Assembly: GCF_032452875.1 (NCBI RefSeq)
Contig: NC_083875.1
Span: forward strand, 74,732,178 to 74,796,177
Direction of reading: 5' to 3'
Source of the DNA: Bos javanicus
Taxonomy: Eukaryota > Chordata > Mammalia > Artiodactyla > Bovidae
Length of the DNA stretch: 64,000 bases
Shown here piece by piece: positions 11,779 to 20,706 of the stretch. Below the pieces are notes generated by a model. The model saw only the letters and a program-made list of their open reading frames with translations. It was not told the DNA's origin and searched no databases. Each line of letters begins with the position of its first letter. The first letter of the stretch is position 1. A program made the translations under genes and the position numbers.

Positions 11779-12584
11779 GGGATCACTTTGAACCACGCCC
11801 ACCTATCTTACCTGAGTACAGGGCTTCCCCACTTTTCCCCCCTTGATGTCTCCAACAGTCTCCTAAGTGGTCTCCCTGTTTCAACTCTTATCTGGGAAAC
11901 AGCCCTCACTCCTCCCAGTAGCCAGAACCATCCTTTCAAAATATAAGACCAGCCACTCAGGTGCTAAAGCTCCTCTGATTGGATGACTTCCCATCACAAT
12001 TAGAATAATATGCAAATTCTACTTTGGCCTAAAAGACAGGTCAGGTTCCTTGCCAGCTCTGTACTGGGTATTGACTCTGCCCAGAAAACTCTTCCTCCTA
12101 GAATTTGCAAAGCTTGCTCCTCACTTCAGTCAGGTCTCTGCTCAAATATCACCTCTTCAGAGAGGAGTTTCCATGCCATTCACCACATTGTCATCCCAGT
12201 CTCTATCTTATTATCCTGTTTACTTTTAAAATGGTGCTTGTTAATCCTTGACTTTTAAAGGTATATTTATTTGTTTTTGTCTATTTCCCCCCAAAGATTG
12301 CAAACATCTCAGTGCAAGGACTTTTCTGCCTTGTTCACCCTAAGTGTCTAGAACAAGTGCTTAATAAATACAGTACTTGACAGGTGAACAGATGCATAAC
12401 TAAATGTGCAAACTTCAAGAGGAAGTGGGATGCAGATGATAGGTAAGGAGGCAATGGCTCAGGTAAAGAAGGTTGTATAAATACAATCAAAGCTGTGATG
12501 TCATTCTAGAAGCAGAGAATGCAATAATGATGAAAGGCCAGAGAATGGACTTGGAAGGGCCTCTCAAGCAGCTGTGTTGGGTAG

Positions 12585-12780
12585 AAATTTCTGCAATGAT
12601 GGAAATACTCTATATCTCTGCTGTTCAAAGCAGTAGCCACTGGCCACATGTGGTTGCCGAACACCTGAAATGGTCCAGTGGGACTAAGCAATTGAATACT
12701 AATTTTCTTTAATTTTAACTTACATTCAATAGACACATGGGGCTAGTGGTTATGACAGTAGACAGCAAAGCTTTAGAACC
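12585..12780 (+). mobile_element. hAT-type non-autonomous DNA transposon (MER class)
   Basis: The stretch 'gtagccactggccacatgtg' and its inverted counterpart near 'agacacatggggctagtggt' match a common short mammalian hAT-Charlie-derived element. The family name is not certain. Confidence 0.6.
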
Positions 12781-12799
12781 TGAAGAATTCCTTCCCCTG

Positions 12800-12925
12800 A
12801 CTTGTGATTTTGGAATAATAACATATACCTCACTTAGTTATTGAGAGGACTAATGATATCAAATTGTCAATGTCTGAAACATAGTTAGTCCTCAAAAAAT
12901 AATAGTGGCAATGACCACTCAGTGT
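12800..12925 (+). mobile_element. MIR SINE 3' part
   Basis: The degenerate stretch 'aataataacatatacctcac...ttgagaggactaatgatatc' follows the MIR core and 3' end. Confidence 0.5.
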
Positions 12926-12929
12926 TGCC

Positions 12930-13754
12930 AATAAAAGGACTTTCAGTACATGCCATGTAAATTGACCCTAAAGTACAGAAAGACTTTTATGACTTTTTAT
13001 TGTAATTTTTTGTTCGCTTGAGCTACTGGATAACCAATGTGTGTGGGTCTACATTTGAGCTCACAAACTAAAAATAGTAAACAACCATTCTGGGGTGTCA
13101 GGAAGGCCTTCCAGAGGTAAATGATGAATCCAAGTGCATCAGCTTGCTGACACTTATAATGAACTAATTAGTTCTGACAACAGCTCATTCAGCATTTGTG
13201 AAAATTGGATCTGTAACATTACTGTTTGCTTTAATACTTAGCATTAAAATAAAGGGGAATGTATTTACTTATTGGAAATAGTATATTGAATTCTTTAAAG
13301 GTTAAACTGTTTTGGAGATATATTTTTTTCTTGCCAGTAGCTCGTTATAGTTTCTTCCACACAGAATCCAGAAAACAAAATGAACACAGATATAGAACAT
13401 AAGCAGACCATTTTCACTAACCCTTAGGAATAATCTAATCTAATAATCAAATTGCACAAGTTTGTTCAGGATAAGCATCGTGCTTATTTTTAGGCCAAGA
13501 GAATTTGCAGTCCACAGCAGCAGAGATGAAAGTGACATTCCATTGCCCCTGCCTAAGTGCCTGGTGGAGGAGACTCAGAGACTTGAAATCCAAGGATGGA
13601 TGTTTTTAAGTTAAACACAGGCTTAAAAGCATTAACAGAAGTTGATATTAAGAAGACCAATTAATCTGCATCGGTGGGAAACCACTTTGCAGTAGTCGAA
13701 AAAGTGCCCTAGGACTGAATATAAGTGAGATTGGAGCAGAAAGGGAATGAAAAT
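12930..13754. other. ADRA1A intron 1, unique sequence next to the exon
   Basis: No repeat was recognised in this 0.8 kb, unlike the rest of the intron. A minus-strand AATAAA hexamer lies at 12996-13001. Confidence 0.5.
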
Positions 13755-13885
13755 TTACTTTTCTACAGGGAAGTCTTTCCTAACTGCCCTTCTAGCGTTG
13801 CCGTTTGAAATGCAGATCCTTTCTCGTCCACCCATGACTGTGAGTCTAGGATAGCAGAAGGGGAAGAGCTGATGTAAAGACTTAC
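13755..13885 (-). other. ADRA1A: Read-through extension of exon 1 (intron-retention ORF)
   Basis: If the donor at 13885 is not used, the ADRA1A frame stays open for about 42 more codons before a stop ending at 13755. The product would be a 337-residue protein ending after TM6. The added residues show no membrane segment or known motif. Six-TM truncated receptor isoforms are known for the human gene; whether this form exists is unknown. Confidence 0.3.
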
Positions 13886-14768
13886 CAATGGGCATCACTA
13901 AGAAAAAAGGCAGCCAGCAGAGGACGAAGCAGCCGACCACGATGCCCAGCGTTTTGGCCGCTTTCTTCTCGCGGGAAAATTTGAGCAGTCTCACGGAGAA
14001 GTGCGTCTTGTTCTTGGCGCTGGTCACCCCGCTGCCTCCTACCTGGGCGTTTTTGCGATGGATGCGGAGCGTCACCTGCTCCGAGTCTGACTTGTCGGTC
14101 TTAAGGCCCGACTTGAGGCCCCGGCTCTCCCTCTTGGCCACGACGTAGACCCGGCAGTACATGACCAGGATGATGGTCAGCGGCACGTAGAAGGAGCCCA
14201 GAGCCGAGAAGAGCACGTAGCCCGGCTCCTCGTTGATCTGGCAGATGGTCTCGTCCTCCGGGGCCGGCTGCCTCCAGCCGAAGAGGGGCCCGATGGAGAT
14301 GACCAAAGAGAGCGCCCAGACGCAGAGCAGGGCCATGAGGCCCCTCTTCTGGGTGACGATGGTGGGGTAGCGCAGAGGATAGCTCACGCCGATGTAGCGG
14401 TCGATGGAGATGATGCAGAGTCCCATGATGGAAGCCGTGCAGCACAGGACGTCCACCGCCGCCCAGACATTGCAGAAGACCCTGCCGAAGGCCCAGTAGC
14501 CCAAGATCTCGAAGATAGCGGAGAAGGGCAGCACCGTGGAAGTGAGGAGAAGGTCGGCCACCGCCAGGTTGACGATGTAGTAGTGTGTGACCGAGTGCAG
14601 GTGCCGGTGGCAGGCCACGGAAAGGATCACGAGGATGTTCCCCAGTACCCCGAAAAGGATGAGGCCCCCCAAGATCACCCCGAGCAGAATGGCCTTGGAA
14701 ATGTTCACCGGTGGCGGCGGGTGGGTGCAGTTGGAGCTGTCGGAGGCATTTCCGGAGAGAAACACCAT
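13886..14768 (-). CDS. ADRA1A: Alpha-1A adrenergic receptor, first coding exon (partial CDS)
   Basis: This is a plasma-membrane GPCR for adrenaline and noradrenaline that couples to Gq/11, PLC and calcium. The exon encodes residues 1-294 and the first base of codon 295. Visible features are N-glycosylation sequons at N7, N13 and N22; TM1 at about 27-51, TM2 64-89, TM3 96-121, TM4 144-165, TM5 182-205 and the start of TM6 from about 273. D106 (amine contact), the C99-C176 disulfide pair, DRY 123-125, TM5 serines S188 and S192, and CWLP 284-287 are all present. The long third loop (about 211-272) is Lys/Ser-rich. The start is the first ATG in frame, in a strong context (ACCATGG). The exon ends ATTG|GTAAGT. 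TM7 and the tail are encoded outside the window. The frame is intact and G/C-rich at third positions, unlike the flanking DNA. Confidence 0.98.
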
Positions 14769-14861
14769 GGTCCCAGCCCCCCGGGGCCGGGGCCGGCAAA
14801 GTCCGGCTCTTGAGGGCCACCCCTCGGCGGGTGAGGAGGAGGGGAGCGAGGGAGCGGGGAG

Positions 14862-15002
14862 TCAAAAGCTCTCGGCTCCCAGGAGCCTTGTCTGCTGGGG
14901 TTGTCTGGGGGTAAGAGAGAACGTGCAGGGAGGAAGCAACCCCGGCCAGCCCGGGAAACCCTCAGTAGGCCATGCAAAGGGGTAGGGCTTTAAAGGCGAC
15001 AT
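14862..15002 (-). promoter_or_regulatory. uORF of 46 codons in the ADRA1A leader
   Basis: An ATG at 15002 with G at -3 opens 46 codons and stops with TGA at 14862, 93 bases before the receptor ATG. A minimal 3-codon uORF (ATG at 14973, stop at 14962) overlaps it in another frame. If these lie in the mature mRNA they would be expected to lower translation of the receptor. Confidence 0.45.
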
Positions 15003-15131
15003 GGCCAGGGGCTCGCGGAGCTGCCAGCCGACCCTCTCCACCCGTAGCGCTGGCCCGGGGCCCCAGCTCCCTCCCTATCCGAGCCTTAGCATGGAACTCT
15101 GGGAGACGTGATGCAAAATGCAATCCCAGAG

Positions 15132-15197
15132 TTATGGGAGTCCCCTTTCCTGCACTGTCCGCTCCGTCCGGGTGAGAAGTTTGAGCATTCTGCACAT
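15132..15197 (-). promoter_or_regulatory. uORF of 21 codons with two in-frame ATGs
   Basis: ATGs at 15197 and 15188 share one frame and the stop at 15132. Both have A at -3, a favourable context. Confidence 0.4.
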
Positions 15198-15214
15198 AAT
15201 TGGAATTCAAAACT

Positions 15215-15335
15215 TCAGTCTTCCCCAACAAACCACAAGCAAGTACTGGTCTGCCGTCGACTCTCAAAGGCGGGGACCGTTGGCATCTGGGCGCTTCTCC
15301 CCGCCCGCAGTTACACTCGGTGTGGCTGGATTCAT
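15215..15335 (-). promoter_or_regulatory. Two overlapping 23-codon uORFs
   Basis: One runs from the ATG at 15335 (A at -3) to the stop at 15264. The other runs from the ATG at 15286 to the stop at 15215 in a different frame. A further 5-codon uORF lies at 15075-15092. All fall inside the proposed leader. Confidence 0.4.
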
Positions 15336-15423
15336 GATAGATCGCGCAGGCCAAGGGGAAACGCGGATGTGAAATGTTCACCAAGCGCGAGATGGCTGCG
15401 GAGCGTAGTTTGCCAGCGTTGTC

Positions 15424-16663
15424 CTGAAAGAGCGCAAAGAAATGCAGAGTCTAAACCGGCCGCCGCGGGGAGCGAGGCCGTGCTAGACGCGGGGTCTGAC
15501 CCGGCCGGGAGTCCCGCAGACTCTGAGATCCCGACCCGTCCTGCCGCAGCCCAGCGCGCGGGAGGGGACCGCTAGCTGTGCCCAACCTCTGGGCACCTGC
15601 CCTGGCGCGCTCCTCCTCGCGGCCTCTGGCGGTTTTCAAGGACCGAGGCAAACACACCCCAAGCTCTAGCACGGCCGGCGTGAAATTAAAATCTGAAATT
15701 TAATTAATTTAAATCTAGCTTGAAATTAAAATCTAGCCCGAGTGGCGCGATTTGAGGCTGAAGGGTTTGCCGCGCCGAGCCAAGCTGGTGGAAACCCGGA
15801 GGATCTACCCGGTGGCCACTTGCACAGGTTGCTTCGCAGTCACCTGGAGGGGGCGGCCTGGGAGAGGGAGTCGCCGAGACCCGGGGACCGCAGAGGCAGT
15901 GCCACGCGCACGCTCACGCCAGAGGAATTCACACTTGAGTGTGCGGAGCGCGCCGGTCTGTCGACCAGCCAAGCCAGCCTGAAAGCCGGGTCCGAAGCAA
16001 AGCCCTCGGGACACAACGAGGGCTGAACCCGACTCTAGGAAAGGTCCGAGAGTCCTTTCCGAGTCACAGGATCAGGGGTCCCGGAGGACTCGAGCCTCTA
16101 GCCACGCCCAGGAGGGCCCTGGGGGTTCCGGGGAGGAGTGGGAGCAGGGAGCATCGCTAAGCCTAAGGGGCTTTGCTGGCGGCAGTCACTGCGGATTTTG
16201 TAGGCGTAAAAATCAAGCCGGCGGCCAGGGGACGCCTCGTATTTATTTTCCGAGCCGAGGGCCACCGTCTGCGTAAGAAAGGTAGATTTCCATAGCTGCG
16301 AGCGGACCACAGGGACTCCGGTGGGAATGCGGGGGAGTGGGGACCCACTTTGCGGCTGGGCCCCGAGGCGGGATTCCCTCGGCAAAGGCTTCTGTGAAAA
16401 TCTCAAGTTCTAGAGCTCACAGGTGATAACAGAACGCAAGCAACTGCAGAAACCCGTTTCCCCTTACCGCGGAGAGATAAATACGCTGTTAAAAACACAC
16501 TTGTTAACTAGGAGATAAGTTCCCAGAATACAAGAGGGAAACGCGGTGGGGTGGGGAAGAGGGGTGAAAGACGGAGCAGGAGCTTGGGGAAAGTGGGAGT
16601 AGGGTCTCGCCTGGAGGCCCCGGGAGGTTTGCCCTCACCCGCCCTGCCCTGCAGCGCACTCAC
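15424..16663 (-). other. ADRA1A: Candidate 5' UTR intron of ADRA1A
   Basis: On the minus strand the sequence reads CAG|GTGAGT at 16664/16663 (an ideal donor) and TTTCTTTGCGCTCTTTCAG|GAC at 15424/15423 (a pyrimidine tract plus CAG acceptor). This would join a non-coding first exon to the coding exon through a 1,240-base intron. It is inferred from splice signals only. Confidence 0.5.
15681..15734. repeat. AT-rich 14-bp motif duplicated inside the CpG island
   Basis: TGAAATTAAAATCT occurs at 15681-15694 and again at 15721-15734, with AATTTAATTAATTTAAAT between. This is a sharp AT-rich patch within strongly GC-rich sequence. Confidence 0.85.
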
Positions 16664-16912
16664 CTGGAGCGCGGATGCAGAGCCACTGGTGCGCGCGCGC
16701 CGCGAGAAGTGGAGCGGCCCGCGGTCCCCCGAGCAACTCCGCCGCCGCCTCCCTGCGGGGAGAGGGGACTGTCTCTCCCACCAAACAGTTCCCGGTCGTT
16801 TTGCACCCGCTGACTCACCCCTCTACCAGAGACGTCTTTAAGATCCTGGCTCACAGACGCTTTACCTGGAAATTTTAACAATAAAGAAAACAGAAAAAGA
16901 AAAAAAAAATAC
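16664..16912 (-). other. ADRA1A: Candidate non-coding first exon of ADRA1A
   Basis: It ends at the CAG|GTGAGT donor. The 5' end is placed about 25-30 bases downstream of the TATA-like element at 16938-16947. Its first 40 bases would be T-rich on the minus strand. The start is a guess from promoter geometry; several starts are possible. Confidence 0.35.
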
Positions 16913-16937
16913 AGTCAAGCAATAACTCCACCTTCGC

Positions 16938-16947
16938 CCTTTTAATA
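16938..16947 (-). promoter_or_regulatory. TATA-like element
   Basis: The minus strand reads TATTAAAAGG, followed by a GC-rich stretch. Its position suits initiation near 16910-16915. A TATA-less CpG-type start is equally possible. Confidence 0.4.
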
Positions 16948-16998
16948 TTCAGCTCCCCTACATCAGCAAAGACTGGCAAGGAACTTTGCGGCTCTCGC

Positions 16999-17006
16999 TG
17001 ACGTAA
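16999..17006 (-). promoter_or_regulatory. CRE/ATF-like site
   Basis: The plus strand reads TGACGTAA, one base from the palindromic CRE, about 55 bases upstream of the TATA-like element. That is a typical location for a functional CREB/ATF or C/EBP-type site. Confidence 0.45.
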
Positions 17007-17089
17007 CACAGTCAGTAGCCCCGGCTAGTACCGTAATCTCCTGCTGTTACCGTATTACTCGGCGGTAATAGGCCCTATGCGCCCACTAA

Positions 17090-17680
17090 ATTTTGTTTGG
17101 TTTTGTTTTATTTTTTAATTTTTGGCTTTTGCCTTTTTACTTTGAGTGAATTAGGTTCTCGCTCTACTTTAAGAAAGTGTGTGAGAGGAGAGGAGGAAGC
17201 GGGGAGAAGGAATTTTTTCATTTGTAGTAAATAACTTCTTTACATGCTCTGATTTTAAAAATAAAGAAAAATAGACATTTGCCAGACAAGTATTACAGTG
17301 CGTATGATGTGTTCAAAGAAATGCCCAGTAGATTTACTTTTGAACAGCTTGATTCAATTAGCACTTGGACTAGGTTCTGTTAAAATAGAAAAGAAGCATA
17401 TTGTTATGCCAAATATGCAGGTGAATTATATTATTTGCAGATGTTTTAAGAAGAATGTAAAATCAGATAAATTTCAATAAATCTGATTGCAATAAAATTA
17501 TAATTCTAGAAGAATAAAATGAGCATATCTAAACCTTTTGAAATATGATTCACTTCTCATTTCTGCAGACAAATGGATTAAGAAAGCATGTTGGTTCCAC
17601 TGCAGTTTCTTACACAGCTTAGTGTTTTTAAAGTGCCATTTATTATTTTCCAGTTTCCATAAGAAAATATATCCTTTAAA
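17090..17680. other. ADRA1A upstream flank, unassigned
   Basis: CpG density falls and the sequence becomes AT-rich. No repeat was recognised, so it may carry distal promoter elements. Confidence 0.45.
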
Positions 17681-17682
17681 AG

Positions 17683-17898
17683 AGTGCTGTCATCTAGTCA
17701 CTAAGTGGTGTCTGACTCTTTTGTCACTCCATGGACTGTAGCCTGACAGGCTATTCTGTCCATAGGATTTACCAGGCAAGAGTGCTATTTCCTCCTCCAA
17801 GGGATCTTCCTGACTCAGGAATCAAATCCGTGTCTCCTGTGTCTCCTGTATTGGCAGGCAGATTCTTTACCACTGGTGTTACCTGGGAAGTGTGCCCC
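17683..17898 (-). mobile_element. Bov-tA SINE
   Basis: Reverse orientation, from the BovA end ('ctagtcactaagtggtgtct') to the tRNA-like head ('taccactggtgttacctggg'). It is the first transposon upstream of the promoter. Confidence 0.87.
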
Positions 17899-18449
17899 TC
17901 CCCTCCACTGCCCCACCCCGCCCCCCCACACAAAATTTTCTTTAATTTTCTTAATGAATGAATAATTAGAGTTCAAATAGTTGACATTGCCAGTCTTATT
18001 TACTTTTTTTTTTTGATAAATCCCATGTGCTTTTTACCTTACAGTTGAATAAAGTGTTTTGGAATATTGGGGAAATGCCAGAATTTTCTCCATTCTTGAT
18101 TCCCATCTCCTAAGTCCCCTCCTTTCATTTTTATTGATTCAGGCAAAACACTCTGTTTGTGAAATATAGTAGGTTCCGTTAAATCTAGTAACAGAGAGGG
18201 AAGTACTTGAATTCCCTCCCCTTAACAGAAGTTTATTATTACCTTTTTCAAGGGAAATGTTTGGAAGACTTTTATCATAGCAGTATGCCTCAAAGTATCT
18301 CATAGGAATGCCCTCAGGAAGATCAGGGGAGGAGGAAGCAGGGAGAAGGGATTTTTTTGCTTCATTCAAGACCTAAGGTATAGATGACCTCTTTCTTAAA
18401 AACAATGCCATTCTACCCCCACATCTATAGGAGTGGTACCGACAGTTAG
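17899..18449. other. Unassigned flank with C-rich and T-rich runs
   Basis: A C-rich run lies at 17897-17932 and a T run near 18005. A 76-codon minus-strand open frame at 18139-18369 has no recognised motif. Confidence 0.45.
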
Positions 18450-18590
18450 CTGGAAAAGGAAATGGCAACCCACTCCAGTGTTCTTGCCTGGAGAATCCCA
18501 TGGACAGAGGAGCCTGGCAGGCTAAAAGTCCATGAGGTCGCAGAGTTGGACACAACTTAGAGGCTGAACAACAACAACAAACAGCAACTG
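18450..18590 (+). mobile_element. Bov-tA SINE, 5'-truncated
   Basis: BovA body from 'ggaaaaggaaatggcaaccc' to the 'aacaacaacaaac' tail. The tRNA head is absent. Confidence 0.87.
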
Positions 18591-18599
18591 ACACTTGTC

Positions 18600-20284
18600 A
18601 CGTTTGATTAGACTTTAATACTATTTGATTAATTTTTTGACTTGACTTTAATATTATTTTAAAAATAAATACACAAATGGCTTTATTATTCATAAACTGA
18701 ATTCTATGTTGAAGGAGAAGCAGACATGAGAGGAGACAGGAAATCTGGGTTTGCTCTCATCCTTAAGCCACTTGCTCTCTGAGATGTAGTCCCCTGGGTT
18801 GGAAAGGCTGTATCAGTTCCCTGAGACTCCTACATCTTATCATCCAATATGTATACAATGTCTGTTCTTCAGAAATCCCACCCACCAGAGGACTATATTA
18901 TTGTTTAATTTCTAATCCATTAACCTTTTAGCATGAATGCAAGCTTTCTGGTAAGATCTGTTCCATGGTAGATAAGGAAATAGTGTAATCAATAAGAGCA
19001 AGTAAAAATCGCTCAACTCTGCAGAGTCAAAATGTACAAAGACTTCGCAACTCTCAATCTCCAATCCCTAACTAATAAGCATACTCACAATCCCAGTGCC
19101 CTCAACCAAGTAACCCGTGCCAGCTCTTTATTTCCAGCTTGGCCCCCGGATGGTGCCAGGTAGGTCTTTCAAATCTGCTTCTAAACCTGTGAACATCAAC
19201 ATTTGCTAAACTATCAGAACCAATCTTTCCATAGCTAATCACAGACTGGCTAATAGGAAACTATTCATCTCCTTAAAAAATGGTTGACATGGATGCCCCA
19301 GAAGATGTTCAGTGAGATCCAGGAGAAGGTGCAGTGAGGTCAGAGTAGGCTGTGAAGTGGTAAAGGTCTGTTCCTGCCCTCCTGTGAGACCAGGATGAAA
19401 CTCACTCTCACTTTTTCACTCTGGAGACAGTTAAGAAAGATTGGAAAACAGATCAGGGAAAACTGCTATTTGCTTACAGGAAATCTGTAAGTACAGGAAT
19501 ATCAGGACATCGCAATAGTGCATTCGGCTGCCTCAGGATCAATAATGTGCAGAATATCCAGAAAAAAAAATCTCCTGGAAAATCTTCACATATGCTGTGG
19601 GCTGAAGCCTTCATTCCTATGCAACAGTGGTACACAGAGCACGATGACTTCTGCTTTTCTTTTCCTTTCAGAACTTCCACAGGAATTCCTCTCATTGGTA
19701 TATTATAACCCCATATCTGGCTGGCAGAGATTCTTCCATCCATTGGAATGCAAAGGAACATAGAGAAGGGAAAATAATTCTAAGTGGCTGATGGGTAATT
19801 TGGTGTAATGTCCATGGGTATTTTTATAGTGGTGTTTCCTCTTTTTGTCTTATTGGTTTGTAAGTATGCTTTACATATTATGGCAGCCATGAAAATGTGC
19901 TATCAAGATCTCCTGATGCATAATTGACTGACAGTCCCACATTTTGTCCTTCTGGATCCATCCCTGTGCTCATGTTATACTTCCTATGGGCTACTCCCAA
20001 CCAATGGCTAAGCATGGAAGAAGTTCTAATGCAGGCCTGTTACTATAAGACCTGGGATTTCCTGAATGGGGGACTTTGTCTCATGTGCTCCTCATTGGCT
20101 GGCCAAAACTTTCTTCTAACTGTGGAACAGTCTGATATATTTCTTTCCCCATACTTCTTCCTTCCTCTCTTCTTCACAGGATTCTGACTTAGATCATAGT
20201 TTGAAGGCTCTCTTTCTCCAACTTTCCCTTTTTCCTTCACAGGAATTTCCCCCTTATATCTTTTGCATGATTAATCATGTCTCC
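18600..20284. other. Unassigned 1.7-kb flank
   Basis: No gene was recognised. Part of it (about 19430-20260) has the even composition and pyrimidine runs of an old LTR element, but I could not identify LTR ends or retroviral motifs. Confidence 0.4.
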
Positions 20285-20294
20285 GTGTCTGTTT

Positions 20295-20706
20295 CAGTTC
20301 AGTTCAGTTCAGTTCAGTCGCTCAGTCGTGTCTGACTCTTTGCGAGCCCATGAATCACAGCACGCCAGGCCTCCCTGTCCATCACCTACTTCCGGAGTTT
20401 ACCCAAACTCATGTCCATCTAGTCAGTGATGCCATCCAGCCATCTCATCCTCTGTCGTCTCCTTCTCCTCCTGCCCCCAATCCCTCCCAGCATCAGGGTC
20501 TTTTACAATGAGTCAACTCTTTGCATGAGGTGGCCAAAGTATTGGAGTTTCAGCTTCAGCATCAGTCCTTCCAATGAATGCCTAGGACTGATCTCCTTTA
20601 GGATGAACTGGTTGGATCTCCTTGTAGTCCAAGGGACTCTCAAGAGTCTTCTCCAACACCACAGTTCAAAAGCATCAATTCTTCGGCGCTCAGCTTTCTT
20701 CACAGT
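20295..20706 (-). mobile_element. BovB LINE, 3' segment of an inverted (twin-primed) insertion
   Basis: It begins with the antisense repeated tail 'cagttcagttcagttcag' and runs through the C-terminal reading frame to 'ttcttcacagtccaac'. It joins head to head with the plus-strand segment at about 20707. The 10-bp TSD GTGTCTGTTT lies at 20285-20294, immediately left of the tail. Confidence 0.93.

Larger units (their letters stand above)
9826..12395 (+). mobile_element. L2 LINE, about 1.5 kb, interrupted by a SINE and a BovB
   Basis: L2-like blocks are visible on both sides of two younger insertions. The clearest is 11830-12395: 'gtctccctgtttcaactctt', 'cttcccatcacaattagaat', 'ctctgctcaaatatcacctc', 'agagaggagtttccatgcca' and 'gtgcttaataaatacagtac'. 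This is the canonical order of the L2 3' half to its end. Blocks at 9826-10120 and 10250-10870 are weaker but collinear. Confidence 0.7.
1..13885 (-). other. ADRA1A: ADRA1A intron 1 (5' portion, continues beyond the window)
   Basis: The coding exon at 13886-14768 ends in ATTG|GTAAGT read on the minus strand, so all sequence at lower coordinates is the start of the intron that interrupts the TM6 region. It is known that alpha-1 adrenergic receptor genes have one large intron at this point. No TM7 or C-terminal tail coding sequence is visible here, so the next exon is outside the window. The intron consists of L1, L2, SINE, BovB, MIR and LTR debris with unassigned unique sequence between. Confidence 0.88.
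14769..15423 (-). other. ADRA1A: ADRA1A 5' untranslated leader (part in the coding exon)
   Basis: This is the sequence between the ATG and a candidate splice acceptor at 15424. It has no in-frame upstream ATG extending the receptor N-terminus. It contains several short uORFs, listed separately. The true 5' end could instead lie within or beyond this interval. Confidence 0.6.
13900..16850. promoter_or_regulatory. ADRA1A: CpG-rich island over ADRA1A exon and promoter
   Basis: CpG dinucleotides are frequent throughout this 3-kb block and rare on either side. The block covers the coding exon, leader and candidate first exon. The boundaries are by eye. Transposons are absent from it, as expected for a constrained promoter region. 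Confidence 0.8.

Noticed and set aside
14101..14865. 254-codon minus-strand frame overlapping the receptor exon
   Set aside because: It is a GC-rich shadow frame of ADRA1A that opens with TTG, not ATG; GC-rich coding DNA often leaves such frames open.
14587..14985. 132-codon plus-strand frame in the CpG island, suggesting an antisense gene
   Set aside because: It is a GC-rich antisense shadow of the receptor exon and leader. I saw no convincing plus-strand promoter and splice arrangement.
14962..15384. 140-codon minus-strand frame in the ADRA1A leader
   Set aside because: It opens with TTG. The only ATG in the frame is three codons from its end, leaving just the tiny uORF at 14973-14962.
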